From Pseudomonadota bacterium (GTDB lineage Bacteria > Pseudomonadota > Alphaproteobacteria > Rhizobiales > Aestuariivirgaceae): 64,000 nt of DNA. The stretch lies in contig JAIUNJ010000007.1 of assembly GCA_020161855.1 (NCBI GenBank), positions 62,001-126,000 on the forward strand, in the 5' to 3' direction. Under the pieces are notes generated by a model. The model was given only the letters and a program-made list of their open reading frames with translations, was not told where the DNA came from and ran no database searches. This document shows positions 1-8,277 of this stretch, in pieces (position 1 is the first letter of the stretch; each line of letters opens with the position of its first letter). A program made the position numbers and the translations under genes.

Positions 1-972
1 ACCCAAACTGACTTGACCGTCACAATCATTGGTGAGAGCGGCACAGGCAAGGAACTGGTCGCCCGCGCGCTGCATGACTTTTCCAAGCGACGGAAAGGTC
101 CGTTTGTTGCACTCAACATGGCGGCAATCCCGCGGGAACTGATCGAGTCTGAGCTTTTTGGCCATGAGAAAGGTGCCTTCACCGGCGCCGCATCGCGCGT
201 CGCCGGCCGCTTCGAACAGGCCGAAGGCGGCACGCTGTTCCTGGACGAAATCGGTGACATGCCGCTGGAGGCCCAGACGCGGTTGCTGCGCGTGCTGCAG
301 CAGGGGGAATATACGACGGTCGGCGGATCGACTCCGATCCGCACCAATGTGCGCATCATTTGCGCCACCCATCGCGATCTGAAGCGCCTGATCAATCAGG
401 GGCAGTTCCGGGAAGATCTCTACTATCGTCTCAACGTGGTGCCGTTGCGGCTGCCGCCGCTCCGCGACCGGCTTGAGGATGTGCCTGACCTCGTCCGTCA
501 TTTCCTGTCGCGGGCGACGGCAGAAGGCCTGCCAGCCAAGGAATTCTCGCAGGCCGCACTTGAGAAGCTGGTGGCTTACAAATGGCCAGGTAACATCCGC
601 GAACTGGAAAACCTGGTGAAACGCCTGCTTGCCATGGAGGTGCAGGATATTGTTTCGGCTGACGCAGTCGAACGCGAGTTGGAGGCGCATGCCTCCATCG
701 CGCAGGCGAGCAATTCCAACTCGCTGCCGCAGACGCTGCCGGAGTTCATGGAGCAGCATCTGACAGCCTATTTTCAATCCTATGGATCGGCGCTGCCGCC
801 TCCCGGGCTCTACGAGCGCATTCTGGCCGAAGTTGAGCCGCCGCTGCTGCGCGCCTCCCTTGCAGCAACCCATGGCAATCAACTGCGCGCCGCGGATCTC
901 CTCGGCATCAATCGCAACACATTGCGCTCCAAGCTCAGGGAACGGAACGTCATACCAGTTCGGGGGCTGTAA
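1..972 (+). CDS. ntrC: Nitrogen regulation response regulator NtrC, 5' truncated
   Basis: Sigma-54 enhancer-binding activator of nitrogen assimilation genes, normally phosphorylated by NtrB. The frame is open to base 1, so the receiver domain lies outside the window. What remains is the AAA+ domain with Walker A GESGTGKE (codons about 11-18), an intact GAFTGA sigma-54 contact loop (about 58-63), Walker B around [13 protein letters not shown], and a C-terminal Fis-type helix-turn-helix ([20 protein letters not shown]). The TTG at base 13 is internal, not a start. It is followed 58 bp later by ntrY on the same strand, the usual ntrBC-ntrYX order of alphaproteobacteria. A likely target, the sigma-54 promoter of glnB-glnA, is at 39384-39398. 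Confidence 0.96.
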   Translation, partial: TQTDLTVTIIGESGTGKELVARALHDFSKRRKGPFVALNMAAIPRELIESELFGHEKGAFTGAASRVAGRFEQAEGGTLFLDEIGDMPLEAQTRLLRVLQQGEYTTVGGSTPIRTNVRIICATHRDLKRLINQGQFREDLYYRLNVVPLRLPPLRDRLEDVPDLVRHFLSRATAEGLPAKEFSQAALEKLVAYKWPGNIRELENLVKRLLAMEVQDIVSADAVERELEAHASIAQASNSNSLPQTLPEFMEQHLTAYFQSYGSALPPPGLYERILAEVEPPLLRASLAATHGNQLRAADLLGINRNTLRSKLRERNVIPVRGL

Positions 973-1030
973 CCCTTCCGCAACAGTCACTGTTGAAATT
1001 TCGCCACAGTGGCCGCATTAATGGCGTCTG

Positions 1031-3244
1031 ATGCTGCGCCGTCCGAGCCTTCCCGAAGTCCATTTCAGTGACCGTTTTCGCGGCCTCACGGCTTGGGCTG
1101 CTCTGGCACTCGTTACGCTCGGCATCCTCACAGGATTGAGCACGTTCGCAGTGCTGACTGGCCTTACGCCCATTCAGCCGACTGATAACATCGTCTGGTG
1201 GTTGCTCATCACCAACTTGGTAATCGTGGCGCTCATGAGCCTGATGGTGCTCACCCAGGTGTTCCATCTGGTGAGAGAGCAGAGACGGGGAACGCCGGGA
1301 GCAGGCCTCCATATCCGGCTGATCTCGCTGTTCAGCCTCGTGGCGATCGCCCCTGCCTTGTTGGTGGCCATCTTCGCATCAGTGACGCTCAACCGCGGTC
1401 TCGACGCCTGGTTCTCCGAGCGCACCCGCGCAATTGTCGATACGTCCTCCACGGTCGCCGAAGACTATCTGCGCAATGCTGGAGAGGCGACCCGCACCGA
1501 TCTTGCCAACATCTCGGCTGATCTCACGCAGCAGATCGAACTCTACACGAACGACAGGCCAGCCTATATCCGCCGCGTTGCCCGCCATGCTGCCCTGAGA
1601 AACTTGGCAGCTGCCTTTGTGTTCGAGGCCGGAACGCGACGCGTCGAAGCCAATACGACACTCAATGACCGCATCAAGTTCGTGGCGCCTGAGCCGGAAT
1701 ACCTGGCGCAGGCCGCAAAGGGCGACGCCGTCGTCATTCAGCCGCATGGCACCAGCAATGTGGTCCGGGCGCTTGTGAAGCTGCAGGGTTACCCCGATCA
1801 CTATCTCTACATCTATCGCCTGATTTCTCCGGTCGTTATTCAGCAGCTCAACACAACGCGGGAAGCGAAGGCGGAATATGATCGCATGATGGCGCAGCGC
1901 GTTGGTGTGCAGCTCACCTTTGGCCTTGTCTATGCGCTGGTGGCACTCGTCTTCCTCCTTGCAGCCATCTGGGCCGGGCTTCGCTTTTCAGACCGTCTCG
2001 TGGCGCCCATTGTCCGCTTGCTGAATGCCTCGAAGGAAGTCGCCCAGGGCAATTTCGGAGCCAAGGTTGCGATCACCGATGGACCGGGCGACCTCGTCAC
2101 ACTGTCCCAGACCTTCAACCTGATGACCGACCAGATCCGGCTTCATCAAGACCAGCTGATCGATACCAACCACAAGCTTGATGAGCGCAGGCGCTTCTCG
2201 GAGGCCATGCTGGCGGGCGTCAGTGCTGGCGTCATCGGTGTCGATCCGGATTTCAGAATCTCCGTCGTCAATCGCTCCACGACGAGCCTGCTGAGCCTGC
2301 CGGAGAAGAGCCTTGTCGGCCGCCATCTCGACGAAGTGGTGCCTGAGTTTGTACCCATGTTCGAACTGGCCATCTCGCGGCCGTCCGGCTCGTCCGAAGG
2401 GCAGGTGAGCATGATCGTCAACGGACGGGACGCGAATTTCTTTCTGCGCATCACGACGGAACGCGCCGAGGGCGAAGAACATGGCTATGTGCTGACCTTC
2501 GACGACATCACCGAACTTGTTTCAGCGCAGCGCAACTCGGCCTGGGCGGACATTGCCCGCCGCATCGCGCACGAGATCAAGAACCCGCTGACGCCGATCC
2601 AGCTTTCGGCGGAGCGGCTGAAGCGCAAGTACCTCAAGGAAATCCAGTCAGACAAGGCCGTCTTCGAGCAATGCACGGACACGATCATCCGCCAGGTCGG
2701 CGACCTCGGGCGCATCGTTGATGAATTCTCGTCATTCGCCCGCATGCCGAAGGCAGTGCCCGAGCCAAACAACCTCAAGGAAGTCGTGACTGATGCAACG
2801 GTGCTGCAGCGTGTTGCGGCCGGCGACCTCGACATCACGGTTGACGAAGTGGGGGAGGTTCCCACCTTCCCATTCGACAGGCGCCTGGTAACGCAGGCAA
2901 TCACCAACCTCGTCAAGAATGCGCGCGAAGCAATCGAGGGCCGCCAGGCCGGCGAGGACAAATCACCCGGCAGGATCAAGGTCGAATATGGGATCGAAAA
3001 CGACCGACCCTACATCGCTGTGACCGACAACGGCATTGGGTTGCCGCAAGAGAACAGGCACCGCCTCGCTGAACCCTATATGACCACCCGTGAAAAAGGG
3101 ACCGGACTGGGCCTTGCCATCGTCAAACGCATCATGGAAGAGCACGGCGGACAGCTGCAATTAAGCGATGCGCCAGAACAGCGCGGCGCCCGCGTGACGC
3201 TTCGCTTCGCTCCGATTACCGCCGAAGCGGAAGCCACGGCCTGA
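1031..3244 (+). CDS. ntrY: Nitrogen regulation sensor histidine kinase NtrY
   Basis: Membrane sensor kinase that phosphorylates NtrX; linked in alphaproteobacteria to nitrogen metabolism, redox and envelope control. The 737-residue protein has hydrophobic segments at about 20-43, 53-77 and 97-120, an extracytoplasmic region, a fourth membrane segment near 293-317, a HAMP region, a PAS-like domain, then the kinase core. The H box reads ARRIAHEIKNPLTPIQ with the phospho-acceptor His near residue 514. ATP-binding boxes DNGIGLP and GTGLGLAIV are intact. The ATG at 1031 is the first in frame; no clear Shine-Dalgarno sequence precedes it. ntrX follows after 21 bp, so the two are probably co-transcribed. 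Confidence 0.96.
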   Translation: MLRRPSLPEVHFSDRFRGLTAWAALALVTLGILTGLSTFAVLTGLTPIQPTDNIVWWLLITNLVIVALMSLMVLTQVFHLVREQRRGTPGAGLHIRLISLFSLVAIAPALLVAIFASVTLNRGLDAWFSERTRAIVDTSSTVAEDYLRNAGEATRTDLANISADLTQQIELYTNDRPAYIRRVARHAALRNLAAAFVFEAGTRRVEANTTLNDRIKFVAPEPEYLAQAAKGDAVVIQPHGTSNVVRALVKLQGYPDHYLYIYRLISPVVIQQLNTTREAKAEYDRMMAQRVGVQLTFGLVYALVALVFLLAAIWAGLRFSDRLVAPIVRLLNASKEVAQGNFGAKVAITDGPGDLVTLSQTFNLMTDQIRLHQDQLIDTNHKLDERRRFSEAMLAGVSAGVIGVDPDFRISVVNRSTTSLLSLPEKSLVGRHLDEVVPEFVPMFELAISRPSGSSEGQVSMIVNGRDANFFLRITTERAEGEEHGYVLTFDDITELVSAQRNSAWADIARRIAHEIKNPLTPIQLSAERLKRKYLKEIQSDKAVFEQCTDTIIRQVGDLGRIVDEFSSFARMPKAVPEPNNLKEVVTDATVLQRVAAGDLDITVDEVGEVPTFPFDRRLVTQAITNLVKNAREAIEGRQAGEDKSPGRIKVEYGIENDRPYIAVTDNGIGLPQENRHRLAEPYMTTREKGTGLGLAIVKRIMEEHGGQLQLSDAPEQRGARVTLRFAPITAEAEATA

Positions 3245-3265
3245 GGATCAAGAAGAACACCAGAC

Positions 3266-4651
3266 ATGCCAGCCGACATTCTTATCATCGACGACGAAGC
3301 AGATATCCGCGAACTGATCGCTGGAATCCTGCAGGACGAGGGCTTCGAGACCCGCCTTGCCCACAACTCCGATGCCGCGTTGGCGGAGGTCGCCCAGCGC
3401 CGGCCGTCGTTGATCATCCTCGATATCTGGCTACAGGGATCAAAGCTCGATGGCCTCGATCTCCTGCTGCAGTTCAAGCAGCGCGTTCCGGACGTGCCGG
3501 TCATCATCATCTCCGGCCACGGCAACATCGAGACGGCCGTTTCGGCCATCAAGCGCGGCGCCTACGACTACATCGAGAAGCCATTCAACGCCGACAAGCT
3601 GCTACTGGTCGTCGGCCGCGCCCTCGAGACCTTCCGGCTCAAGCGCGAGAACGAGGAACTGAAGGGCCGCTCCGGCCTCGATGTCGAACTCGTCGGCAAT
3701 TCGGCCGCAATGAAGAACCTCAGGCAGTTGCTGAAGAAGGTGGCGCCGAGCAACAGCCGCGTCCTCATCATGGGGCCCATGGGGGCGGGCAAGGAACTGG
3801 TGGCGCGCACGCTGCACGGTATGTCGGGCCGCGCCAACGGGCCGTTCGTGGTCCTGAGTGCTGCGACGATGCAGCCCGCGCGACTTGAAGAGAGTCTCTT
3901 CGGCATTGAGCAGGGGGCCGACAGGCTGCAAAGCATCGGCGCTCTCGAGGAAGCTCACGGCGGAACGCTCTACATCGACGAAGTGGCTGACATGCCGATG
4001 GAAACGCAAGCCAAGGTGCTGCGGGTGCTGCTTGAGCAGACGTTCCAGCGGGTGGGTGGCGCCAAGAAGGTGAAGGTTGACGTCCGCATAATCTCGTCGA
4101 CGGCGCGCGACTTACAGTCATTGATCGTTGCCCAGGCCTTCCGCGAGGATCTCTTCCATCGCCTCGGGGTTGTGCCAATCCGCGTGCCGGCCCTGACGGA
4201 ACGGCGCGAAGACATTCCGCAACTGATCGAGTTCTTTGCACAAGGCTACTCATCGTCATCCGGCCAGCCCTGCCGGCAATTCGCGGAGGATGCCATTGCC
4301 GTGCTGCAGACCCGGGAATGGCCGGGCAATGTTCGTGAACTGCGCAACAATGTGGAGCGCATCATGATCATGGCGGCGGGTGGGCCACAGGACGACATTA
4401 CCGCTGCAAGCCTCCCACCGGAGAGCCCCGCGGCCACAGGCAATTCCTTCGGCAGCGAACATCTCCTCACCATGCCTCTCAGAGAGGCGCGCGAGGCCTT
4501 CGAGCGCGATTACATTGCTGCCCAGCTTTCGCGCTTCGGTGGAAACATTTCGCGCACTTCAGCCTTCATTGGCATGGAGCGCTCGGCCCTCCACCGCAAG
4601 ATAAAGATGCTCGGGCTGAGCTCCAAGGACGAGGATAATTCAGAACAATAA
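3266..4651 (+). CDS. ntrX: Nitrogen regulation response regulator NtrX
   Basis: Response regulator partner of NtrY. The 461-residue protein has an N-terminal receiver with the phospho-acceptor Asp53 in IILDIW, an AAA+ domain and a C-terminal helix-turn-helix (ISRTSAFIGMERSALHRKIKML). Walker A is the variant GPMGAGKE (about 169-176). The GAFTGA loop present in NtrC is absent: after LFGIEQG the sequence runs directly into RLQSIGALEEAHGGTLYIDE. Loss of GAFTGA is known for alphaproteobacterial NtrX and implies it does not remodel sigma-54 holoenzyme like NtrC. It lies between ntrY and hfq. Confidence 0.96.
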   Translation: MPADILIIDDEADIRELIAGILQDEGFETRLAHNSDAALAEVAQRRPSLIILDIWLQGSKLDGLDLLLQFKQRVPDVPVIIISGHGNIETAVSAIKRGAYDYIEKPFNADKLLLVVGRALETFRLKRENEELKGRSGLDVELVGNSAAMKNLRQLLKKVAPSNSRVLIMGPMGAGKELVARTLHGMSGRANGPFVVLSAATMQPARLEESLFGIEQGADRLQSIGALEEAHGGTLYIDEVADMPMETQAKVLRVLLEQTFQRVGGAKKVKVDVRIISSTARDLQSLIVAQAFREDLFHRLGVVPIRVPALTERREDIPQLIEFFAQGYSSSSGQPCRQFAEDAIAVLQTREWPGNVRELRNNVERIMIMAAGGPQDDITAASLPPESPAATGNSFGSEHLLTMPLREAREAFERDYIAAQLSRFGGNISRTSAFIGMERSALHRKIKMLGLSSKDEDNSEQ

Positions 4652-4755
4652 CAGTGAGTTGAAGAAATTGCGCCGGTGTGCCTTTTGCCTCTTGCCGGAA
4701 CATGTTAGCCTTCCCATCTACTGGCGGCTCAAAACAACAAGAAGAGGGGCACAGA

Positions 4756-5001
4756 ATGGCACAAGAGAAACCCCAGAACCTGCAGGATACCTTCCTGAAT
4801 CATGTCCGGAAGACGAAGGTCCCGGTAACAGTGTTTCTGGTCAACGGCGTGAAATTGCAGGGTATCATCACCTGGTTTGATAATTTCTGCTTGCTGCTGC
4901 GCCGCGATGGCGTGTCCCAGCTGGTTTACAAACATGCGATCTCGACGATCATGCCGGGCGGGCCCATCAGCCTTTTTGATGACGAGAATGGTGGCCATTG
5001 A
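4756..5001 (+). CDS. hfq: RNA chaperone Hfq
   Basis: Hexameric Sm-like RNA chaperone that pairs small RNAs with mRNAs. The 81-residue protein has the Sm1 region ([22 protein letters not shown]) and the Sm2 signature YKHAIS. The start [10 protein letters not shown] was chosen over an upstream in-frame ATG at 4678 because it matches the family N terminus and is preceded by AGAAGAGGGG at a suitable distance. The C-terminal tail is short, as is usual in this class. Its stop overlaps the TTG start of hflX by four bases (TTGA), which suggests translational coupling. Hfq is relevant to the candidate small RNA at about 6472-6560. Confidence 0.97.
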   Translation: MAQEKPQNLQDTFLNHVRKTKVPVTVFLVNGVKLQGIITWFDNFCLLLRRDGVSQLVYKHAISTIMPGGPISLFDDENGGH

Positions 5002-6380
5002 GTGAACTGAAACCCGGCCGCAAAAAGGCCGGCGAAAAGATCAGGAAAGAAGTTGAGGCGGCGGGCGGCGATGCGACCCGGGCCGTCATCCTGCATGTGG
5101 AGCCGAAGCAGCGAGATGCTAACAGCCATGGCCGCTCCTCGGAAACCCGGCTGGCGGAGGCCGAGGGCCTTGCGCGCGCCATCGGGCTGACAATTGCCCA
5201 GTCGGTCATTGCGCCACTGGTGGCACCGAGGCCAGCCACACTGATCGGCAGCGGCAAGGTTGATGAAATCGCCCAGATCGTGGCCGAGCGCGATGCCGGG
5301 CTTGTCATCGTCAATGCGCAGCTCTCGCCGATCCAGCAGCGCAATCTCGAGCGCGCCTGGAAGGCGAAGGTTCTGGACCGCACCGGTCTCATTCTCGAAA
5401 TCTTCGGCGAGCGCGCCTCGACCAAGGAAGGCACGCTGCAAGTGGAACTGGCGCACCTTCGGTATCAGAAGAGCCGACTTGTGCGCTCATGGACCCATCT
5501 CGAGCGGCAGCGCGGCGGCTTCGGCTTCCTCGGCGGCCCGGGTGAAAGCCAGATCGAGGCCGACCGCCGCCAGATCCAGGAGCGCATCGCCCGCCTCGAG
5601 AAGCAGCTTGCCGATGTCGTGAAGACACGGAGCCTGCACAGGGCAGGGCGCGCCCGTGTGCCTTATCCCGTTGTCGCGTTGGTAGGCTACACCAACGCAG
5701 GCAAATCCACGCTGTTCAACCGGCTGACCGATGCGCGCGTGCTGGCAAAGGACATGCTCTTCGCCACGCTTGATCCCACCATGCGGGTGATCAAGCTGCC
5801 CAAGGGCCGCAAGGTCATTCTCTCGGATACGGTCGGTTTCATCTCGGATCTGCCGACTTCGCTGATCGCCGCCTTCCGCGCCACGCTGGAGGAGGTGATG
5901 GAGGCCGATGTCATCCTGCATGTGCGCGATGTCTCTCATCCCGAGACCGATGCGCAGGCCCATGACGTGCTTAAGGTGCTGGATGAACTCGGCATCGACG
6001 AGAGCAAGCGCGGCCATCTGGTCGAGGTCTGGAACAAGGCCGACCTGCTGGAGCCGCTGGAACATGCGCAGCGCGAAGCGGCGGCCTCTCGCCACAAGGA
6101 TTCGATCCTCGTCTCAGCACTCGATGGCCACGGCCTCGACGAGCTTCTGGCGCGGGTCGAAGCGATGATCGGTGAAACCGCAGACGTCTATTCTGTGACG
6201 CTTGAGCCCTCGGACGGCAAAGGCCTGGCCTGGCTCCACCGCCGTGGCGAGGTGATCGAACGCAAGCCGCTGAAGGATGGCAGGCTGAGGCTGGAGGTTC
6301 GGCTCGACGCCGACCGGGCAGGGCAGGCAACCGCCCTCTTTGGCCGTGCCCTGCGCAAGGAAAACCGGGCGCATCCCTGA
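4998..6380 (+). CDS. hflX: Ribosome-associated GTPase HflX
   Basis: GTPase that binds the 50S subunit and splits or rescues stalled ribosomes under stress. The 460-residue protein has the N-terminal HflX domain, a glycine-rich linker ([19 protein letters not shown]) and a G domain with G1 GYTNAGKST (about 229-237), G3 DTVGF and G4 NKADL. The only reasonable start is TTG at 4998, overlapping the hfq stop as TTGA; no in-frame ATG occurs before the G domain. It ends the ntr-hfq run; an A/T-rich hairpin and then a new promoter follow. Confidence 0.95.
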   Translation: MSELKPGRKKAGEKIRKEVEAAGGDATRAVILHVEPKQRDANSHGRSSETRLAEAEGLARAIGLTIAQSVIAPLVAPRPATLIGSGKVDEIAQIVAERDAGLVIVNAQLSPIQQRNLERAWKAKVLDRTGLILEIFGERASTKEGTLQVELAHLRYQKSRLVRSWTHLERQRGGFGFLGGPGESQIEADRRQIQERIARLEKQLADVVKTRSLHRAGRARVPYPVVALVGYTNAGKSTLFNRLTDARVLAKDMLFATLDPTMRVIKLPKGRKVILSDTVGFISDLPTSLIAAFRATLEEVMEADVILHVRDVSHPETDAQAHDVLKVLDELGIDESKRGHLVEVWNKADLLEPLEHAQREAAASRHKDSILVSALDGHGLDELLARVEAMIGETADVYSVTLEPSDGKGLAWLHRRGEVIERKPLKDGRLRLEVRLDADRAGQATALFGRALRKENRAHP

Positions 6381-6401
6381 TCGCAGGCAGAATCCCACGC
6401 C

Positions 6402-6422
6402 AAAACAGTGCGTTCCTGTTTT
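6402..6422 (+). terminator. Weak hairpin after hflX
   Basis: AAAACAG (6402-6408) pairs with CTGTTTT (6416-6422) around a 7-base loop, 21 bp after the hflX stop. The stem is A/T-rich and ends in T residues, so it could act as a weak intrinsic terminator separating hflX from the promoter at 6436. This is seen directly; the function is inferred. Confidence 0.35.
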
Positions 6423-6423
6423 A

Positions 6424-6476
6424 TGAATTTAGTGCTTGACAGGCGCGCGGTGTTTCACTAGTTTTGTGGACAATCC
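6424..6476 (+). repeat. 53-bp promoter repeat, copy 1
   Basis: This block recurs as the reverse complement at 62534-62586 with one mismatch (T at 6462 here, A on the corresponding strand of the other copy). Similarity stops abruptly at both ends, and the flanking genes are unrelated. It holds a promoter-like arrangement, described in the next entry. Confidence 0.9.
6436..6464 (+). promoter_or_regulatory. Predicted sigma-70 type promoter, copy 1
   Basis: A perfect -35 hexamer TTGACA (6436-6441), a 17-bp spacer and a -10-like TAGTTT (6459-6464). The expected start of transcription is about 6471-6473. It points away from hflX and against mazG, so it is not placed to drive a protein gene; the structured region that follows is its likely product. 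Confidence 0.65.
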
Positions 6477-6560
6477 CGCATTGGGTCTCCACTCCCGCCA
6501 GCAATAGTCCTGCAAGCCCACGAGGACGACGTGGCGGAAAACCGGAGACTCGTAACGGAT
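6472..6560 (+). ncRNA. Candidate structured small RNA
   Basis: Downstream of the TTGACA promoter the sequence folds into a long rod by hand inspection. ATCC/GGAT (6473-6476 with 6557-6560) closes it. GGGTCTCC pairs with GGAGACTC (6483-6490 with 6544-6551, one G-T). CCGCC pairs with GGCGG (6495-6499 with 6533-6537). GTCCT pairs with AGGAC (6507-6511 with 6523-6527), capped by an 11-base loop. The predicted first base coincides with the base of the rod. Two small hairpins follow (6562-6576 and 6575-6592), but no T-run terminator was seen, so the 3' end is uncertain and may run antisense into the end of mazG. It matches no RNA family I can recognise. Confidence 0.55.
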
Positions 6561-6609
6561 CGCAAAGCGCCTTTGCCGGGACCGTATCCGGCGAGATCAG
6601 GCCGGAATG

Positions 6610-7419
6610 CTAAAGGCCTTTCGCCTTGGCCTCGTCCCAAAGGGCATCCATACCGGCAAGGCCGGAGGCTTCCGGCGACGAACCCGCAGCCGCCAGCCTG
6701 TCCTCGATGTAGCCGAAGCGGCGCTCAAACTTGGCATTGGCACCGCGCAGGGCGTCTTCCGGGTCAACACCATAGTGGCGGGCCAGATTGGCCACCACAA
6801 ATAGCAGGTCTCCGAGTTCCTCGGCGCGCTTGTCCGGCGGGGCGTCGCGGAGCTCGCCGATCTCTTCGCTGATCTTGTCATAGACGTGAGTGGTATCGGG
6901 CCAGTCAAAGCCGACCTTGGCGGCCTTGGCCTGAAGCTTGAGGGCGCGCGTCAGGGCGGGCAGGTTGAGCGGCACGGTGGCGAGCAGGGATGTCGTTTCT
7001 TTGCCAAGCTGCTTGCGCTCGGCGGCCTTGTTTGCCTCCCAGAAGCCCTTGGCAACACCAGCAGAGCGTGCCTGCGCGTCGCCGAAGACATGCGGATGCC
7101 GCCGGATCATCTTGGTGACGACGGCCTCGACCACGTCATCGAAGGTGAAACTGCCTTCCTCGGCCGCCATCTGCGCGTGGTAGACGGGTTGCAGGAGCAG
7201 GTCACCCAGCTCTTCGCAGAGGTCTTCACGGGAGCCACGCGCGATCGCGTCGGCGACTTCATAGGCCTCCTCGATGGTGTAGGGCGCGATCGTCTCGAAA
7301 CTCTGCTCCAGATCCCAGGGGCAGCCGGTGACTGGACGGCGCAGGGCAGCCATGATGGCGCGCAACGTTTCGATGGACCGCGGGTCCATCCGAGTGGGAT
7401 CAGGTGGCGTGGATGACAT
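6610..7419 (-). CDS. mazG: Nucleoside triphosphate pyrophosphohydrolase MazG
   Basis: Hydrolyses (d)NTPs to NMP and pyrophosphate, a house-cleaning enzyme. The 269-residue protein has two MazG repeats. The first carries the metal-binding motif EEAYEVADAI with EELGDLLLQ; the second carries EEIGELRD and EELGDLLFVVANL. Length is close to that of the E. coli protein (263). The start at 7419 leaves a slightly longer N terminus; Met 11 (7389) is an alternative. It lies antisense to the candidate RNA at 6472 and is followed upstream by a LysE-type exporter on the same strand. Confidence 0.95.
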   Translation of the reverse strand: MSSTPPDPTRMDPRSIETLRAIMAALRRPVTGCPWDLEQSFETIAPYTIEEAYEVADAIARGSREDLCEELGDLLLQPVYHAQMAAEEGSFTFDDVVEAVVTKMIRRHPHVFGDAQARSAGVAKGFWEANKAAERKQLGKETTSLLATVPLNLPALTRALKLQAKAAKVGFDWPDTTHVYDKISEEIGELRDAPPDKRAEELGDLLFVVANLARHYGVDPEDALRGANAKFERRFGYIEDRLAAAGSSPEASGLAGMDALWDEAKAKGL

Positions 7420-7437
7420 GCAGGAAGTCCTCGTATT

Positions 7438-8070
7438 CTACCTTCGCGCCTCAGTGGCGATGCGGAGCGCCATGCCGGCGAGAACGGTTCCCATGATCCA
7501 ACGCTGCGCCACGGCCCAGGCCGGGTGGCGCGCGAGGAACACGGAGATCGAGCCGGCCGAGAACACGATCATCGTGTTGACGGAGATGCTGACGCAGATC
7601 TGCAAGAAGCCGAGGGCCAGAAGCTGCAACAGCACGCTGCCTGCCGCCGGGTCGATGAACTGTGGCAACAGCGAAAGGTACATCGCAGCAATCTTGGGAT
7701 TGAGCAGGTTTGTGACGAAGCCCATCAGAAAGAGCTTGCGCGGGCTGTCCACAGGAAGATTGCGCACGTGGAAAGGCGAGCGGCCGCCCGGGCGCACGGC
7801 CTGCCAGGCGAGCCAGAGAAGATAGAGGGCTCCGCCGATCCGGATGGCGTCATAGGCATAAGGGATTGCGAAGACGATGGCCGTGAGGCCAAAGGCGGCA
7901 CAGAGCATGTAGACGACAAAGCCGAGCGCCACACCGCCGAGCGAGATCATGCCCGCAGTGCGCCCCTGACACACGGAACGCGAGACGAGATAGATCATGT
8001 TTGGACCAGGCGTCAGCACCATGGCAAGGGCAACAAGTGCAAAGGCAAAGAGACTCGCTGTGGTGGGCAT
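7438..8070 (-). CDS. LysE/RhtB family amino-acid exporter
   Basis: Inner-membrane exporter of amino acids or related metabolites; the exact substrate cannot be read from sequence. With the start at 8070 (MPTTASLFAF) the 210-residue protein matches the family length and contains the signature LTPGPNMIYLVSRSV near residue 20, with about six hydrophobic segments. The frame is open 28 codons further upstream to 8154, but that extension is not family-like. The dif-like site lies upstream of it, between this gene and pccA. Confidence 0.88.
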   Translation of the reverse strand: MPTTASLFAFALVALAMVLTPGPNMIYLVSRSVCQGRTAGMISLGGVALGFVVYMLCAAFGLTAIVFAIPYAYDAIRIGGALYLLWLAWQAVRPGGRSPFHVRNLPVDSPRKLFLMGFVTNLLNPKIAAMYLSLLPQFIDPAAGSVLLQLLALGFLQICVSISVNTMIVFSAGSISVFLARHPAWAVAQRWIMGTVLAGMALRIATEARR

Positions 8071-8182
8071 CTGTGTTCCTAAGCACAACTTGGATGACGC
8101 CCCAACAAGCAAGAGGGAAATCCAAGCCGTCTGATAGCGACAGGATACCTGCATTATTATCTTATAATAGGAGTATGATTCT

Positions 8183-8210
8183 TATTCGCATAATATATAT
8201 TATGGAATAT
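8183..8210 (+). other. dif: dif-like chromosome dimer resolution site (XerC/XerD)
   Basis: An 11-base left arm TATTCGCATAA (8183-8193), a 6-base centre TATATA (8194-8199) and an 11-base right arm TTATGGAATAT (8200-8210). The layout is that of the 28-bp dif site. Compared with the E. coli site, the left arm shares the CGCATAA core and the right arm the TTATG core. It is the only such sequence noticed in the window, lies in an intergenic region, and is a marked A/T island. The strand of GGGCAGGG octamers switches at this point, which supports it being the terminus. Confidence 0.75.
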
Positions 8211-8277
8211 TTTTATATCACCTGATCAAGTGTGTACCCTTGGGGAAAGTCAGCCCCCGTCAGTGGTTTAGCAGCAC

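Noticed and set aside
1104-1118. TGGCAC...GC sigma-54-like match inside ntrY
   Set aside because: It lies within coding sequence, with no downstream gene start at a sensible distance; the match is expected by chance.
6531-6872. Plus-strand ORF of 113 codons after the 6436 promoter
   Set aside because: It is antisense to mazG for most of its length, has GTG as its start, no Shine-Dalgarno sequence and an unnatural Arg/Pro-rich composition. The RNA fold explains the start of this region better.
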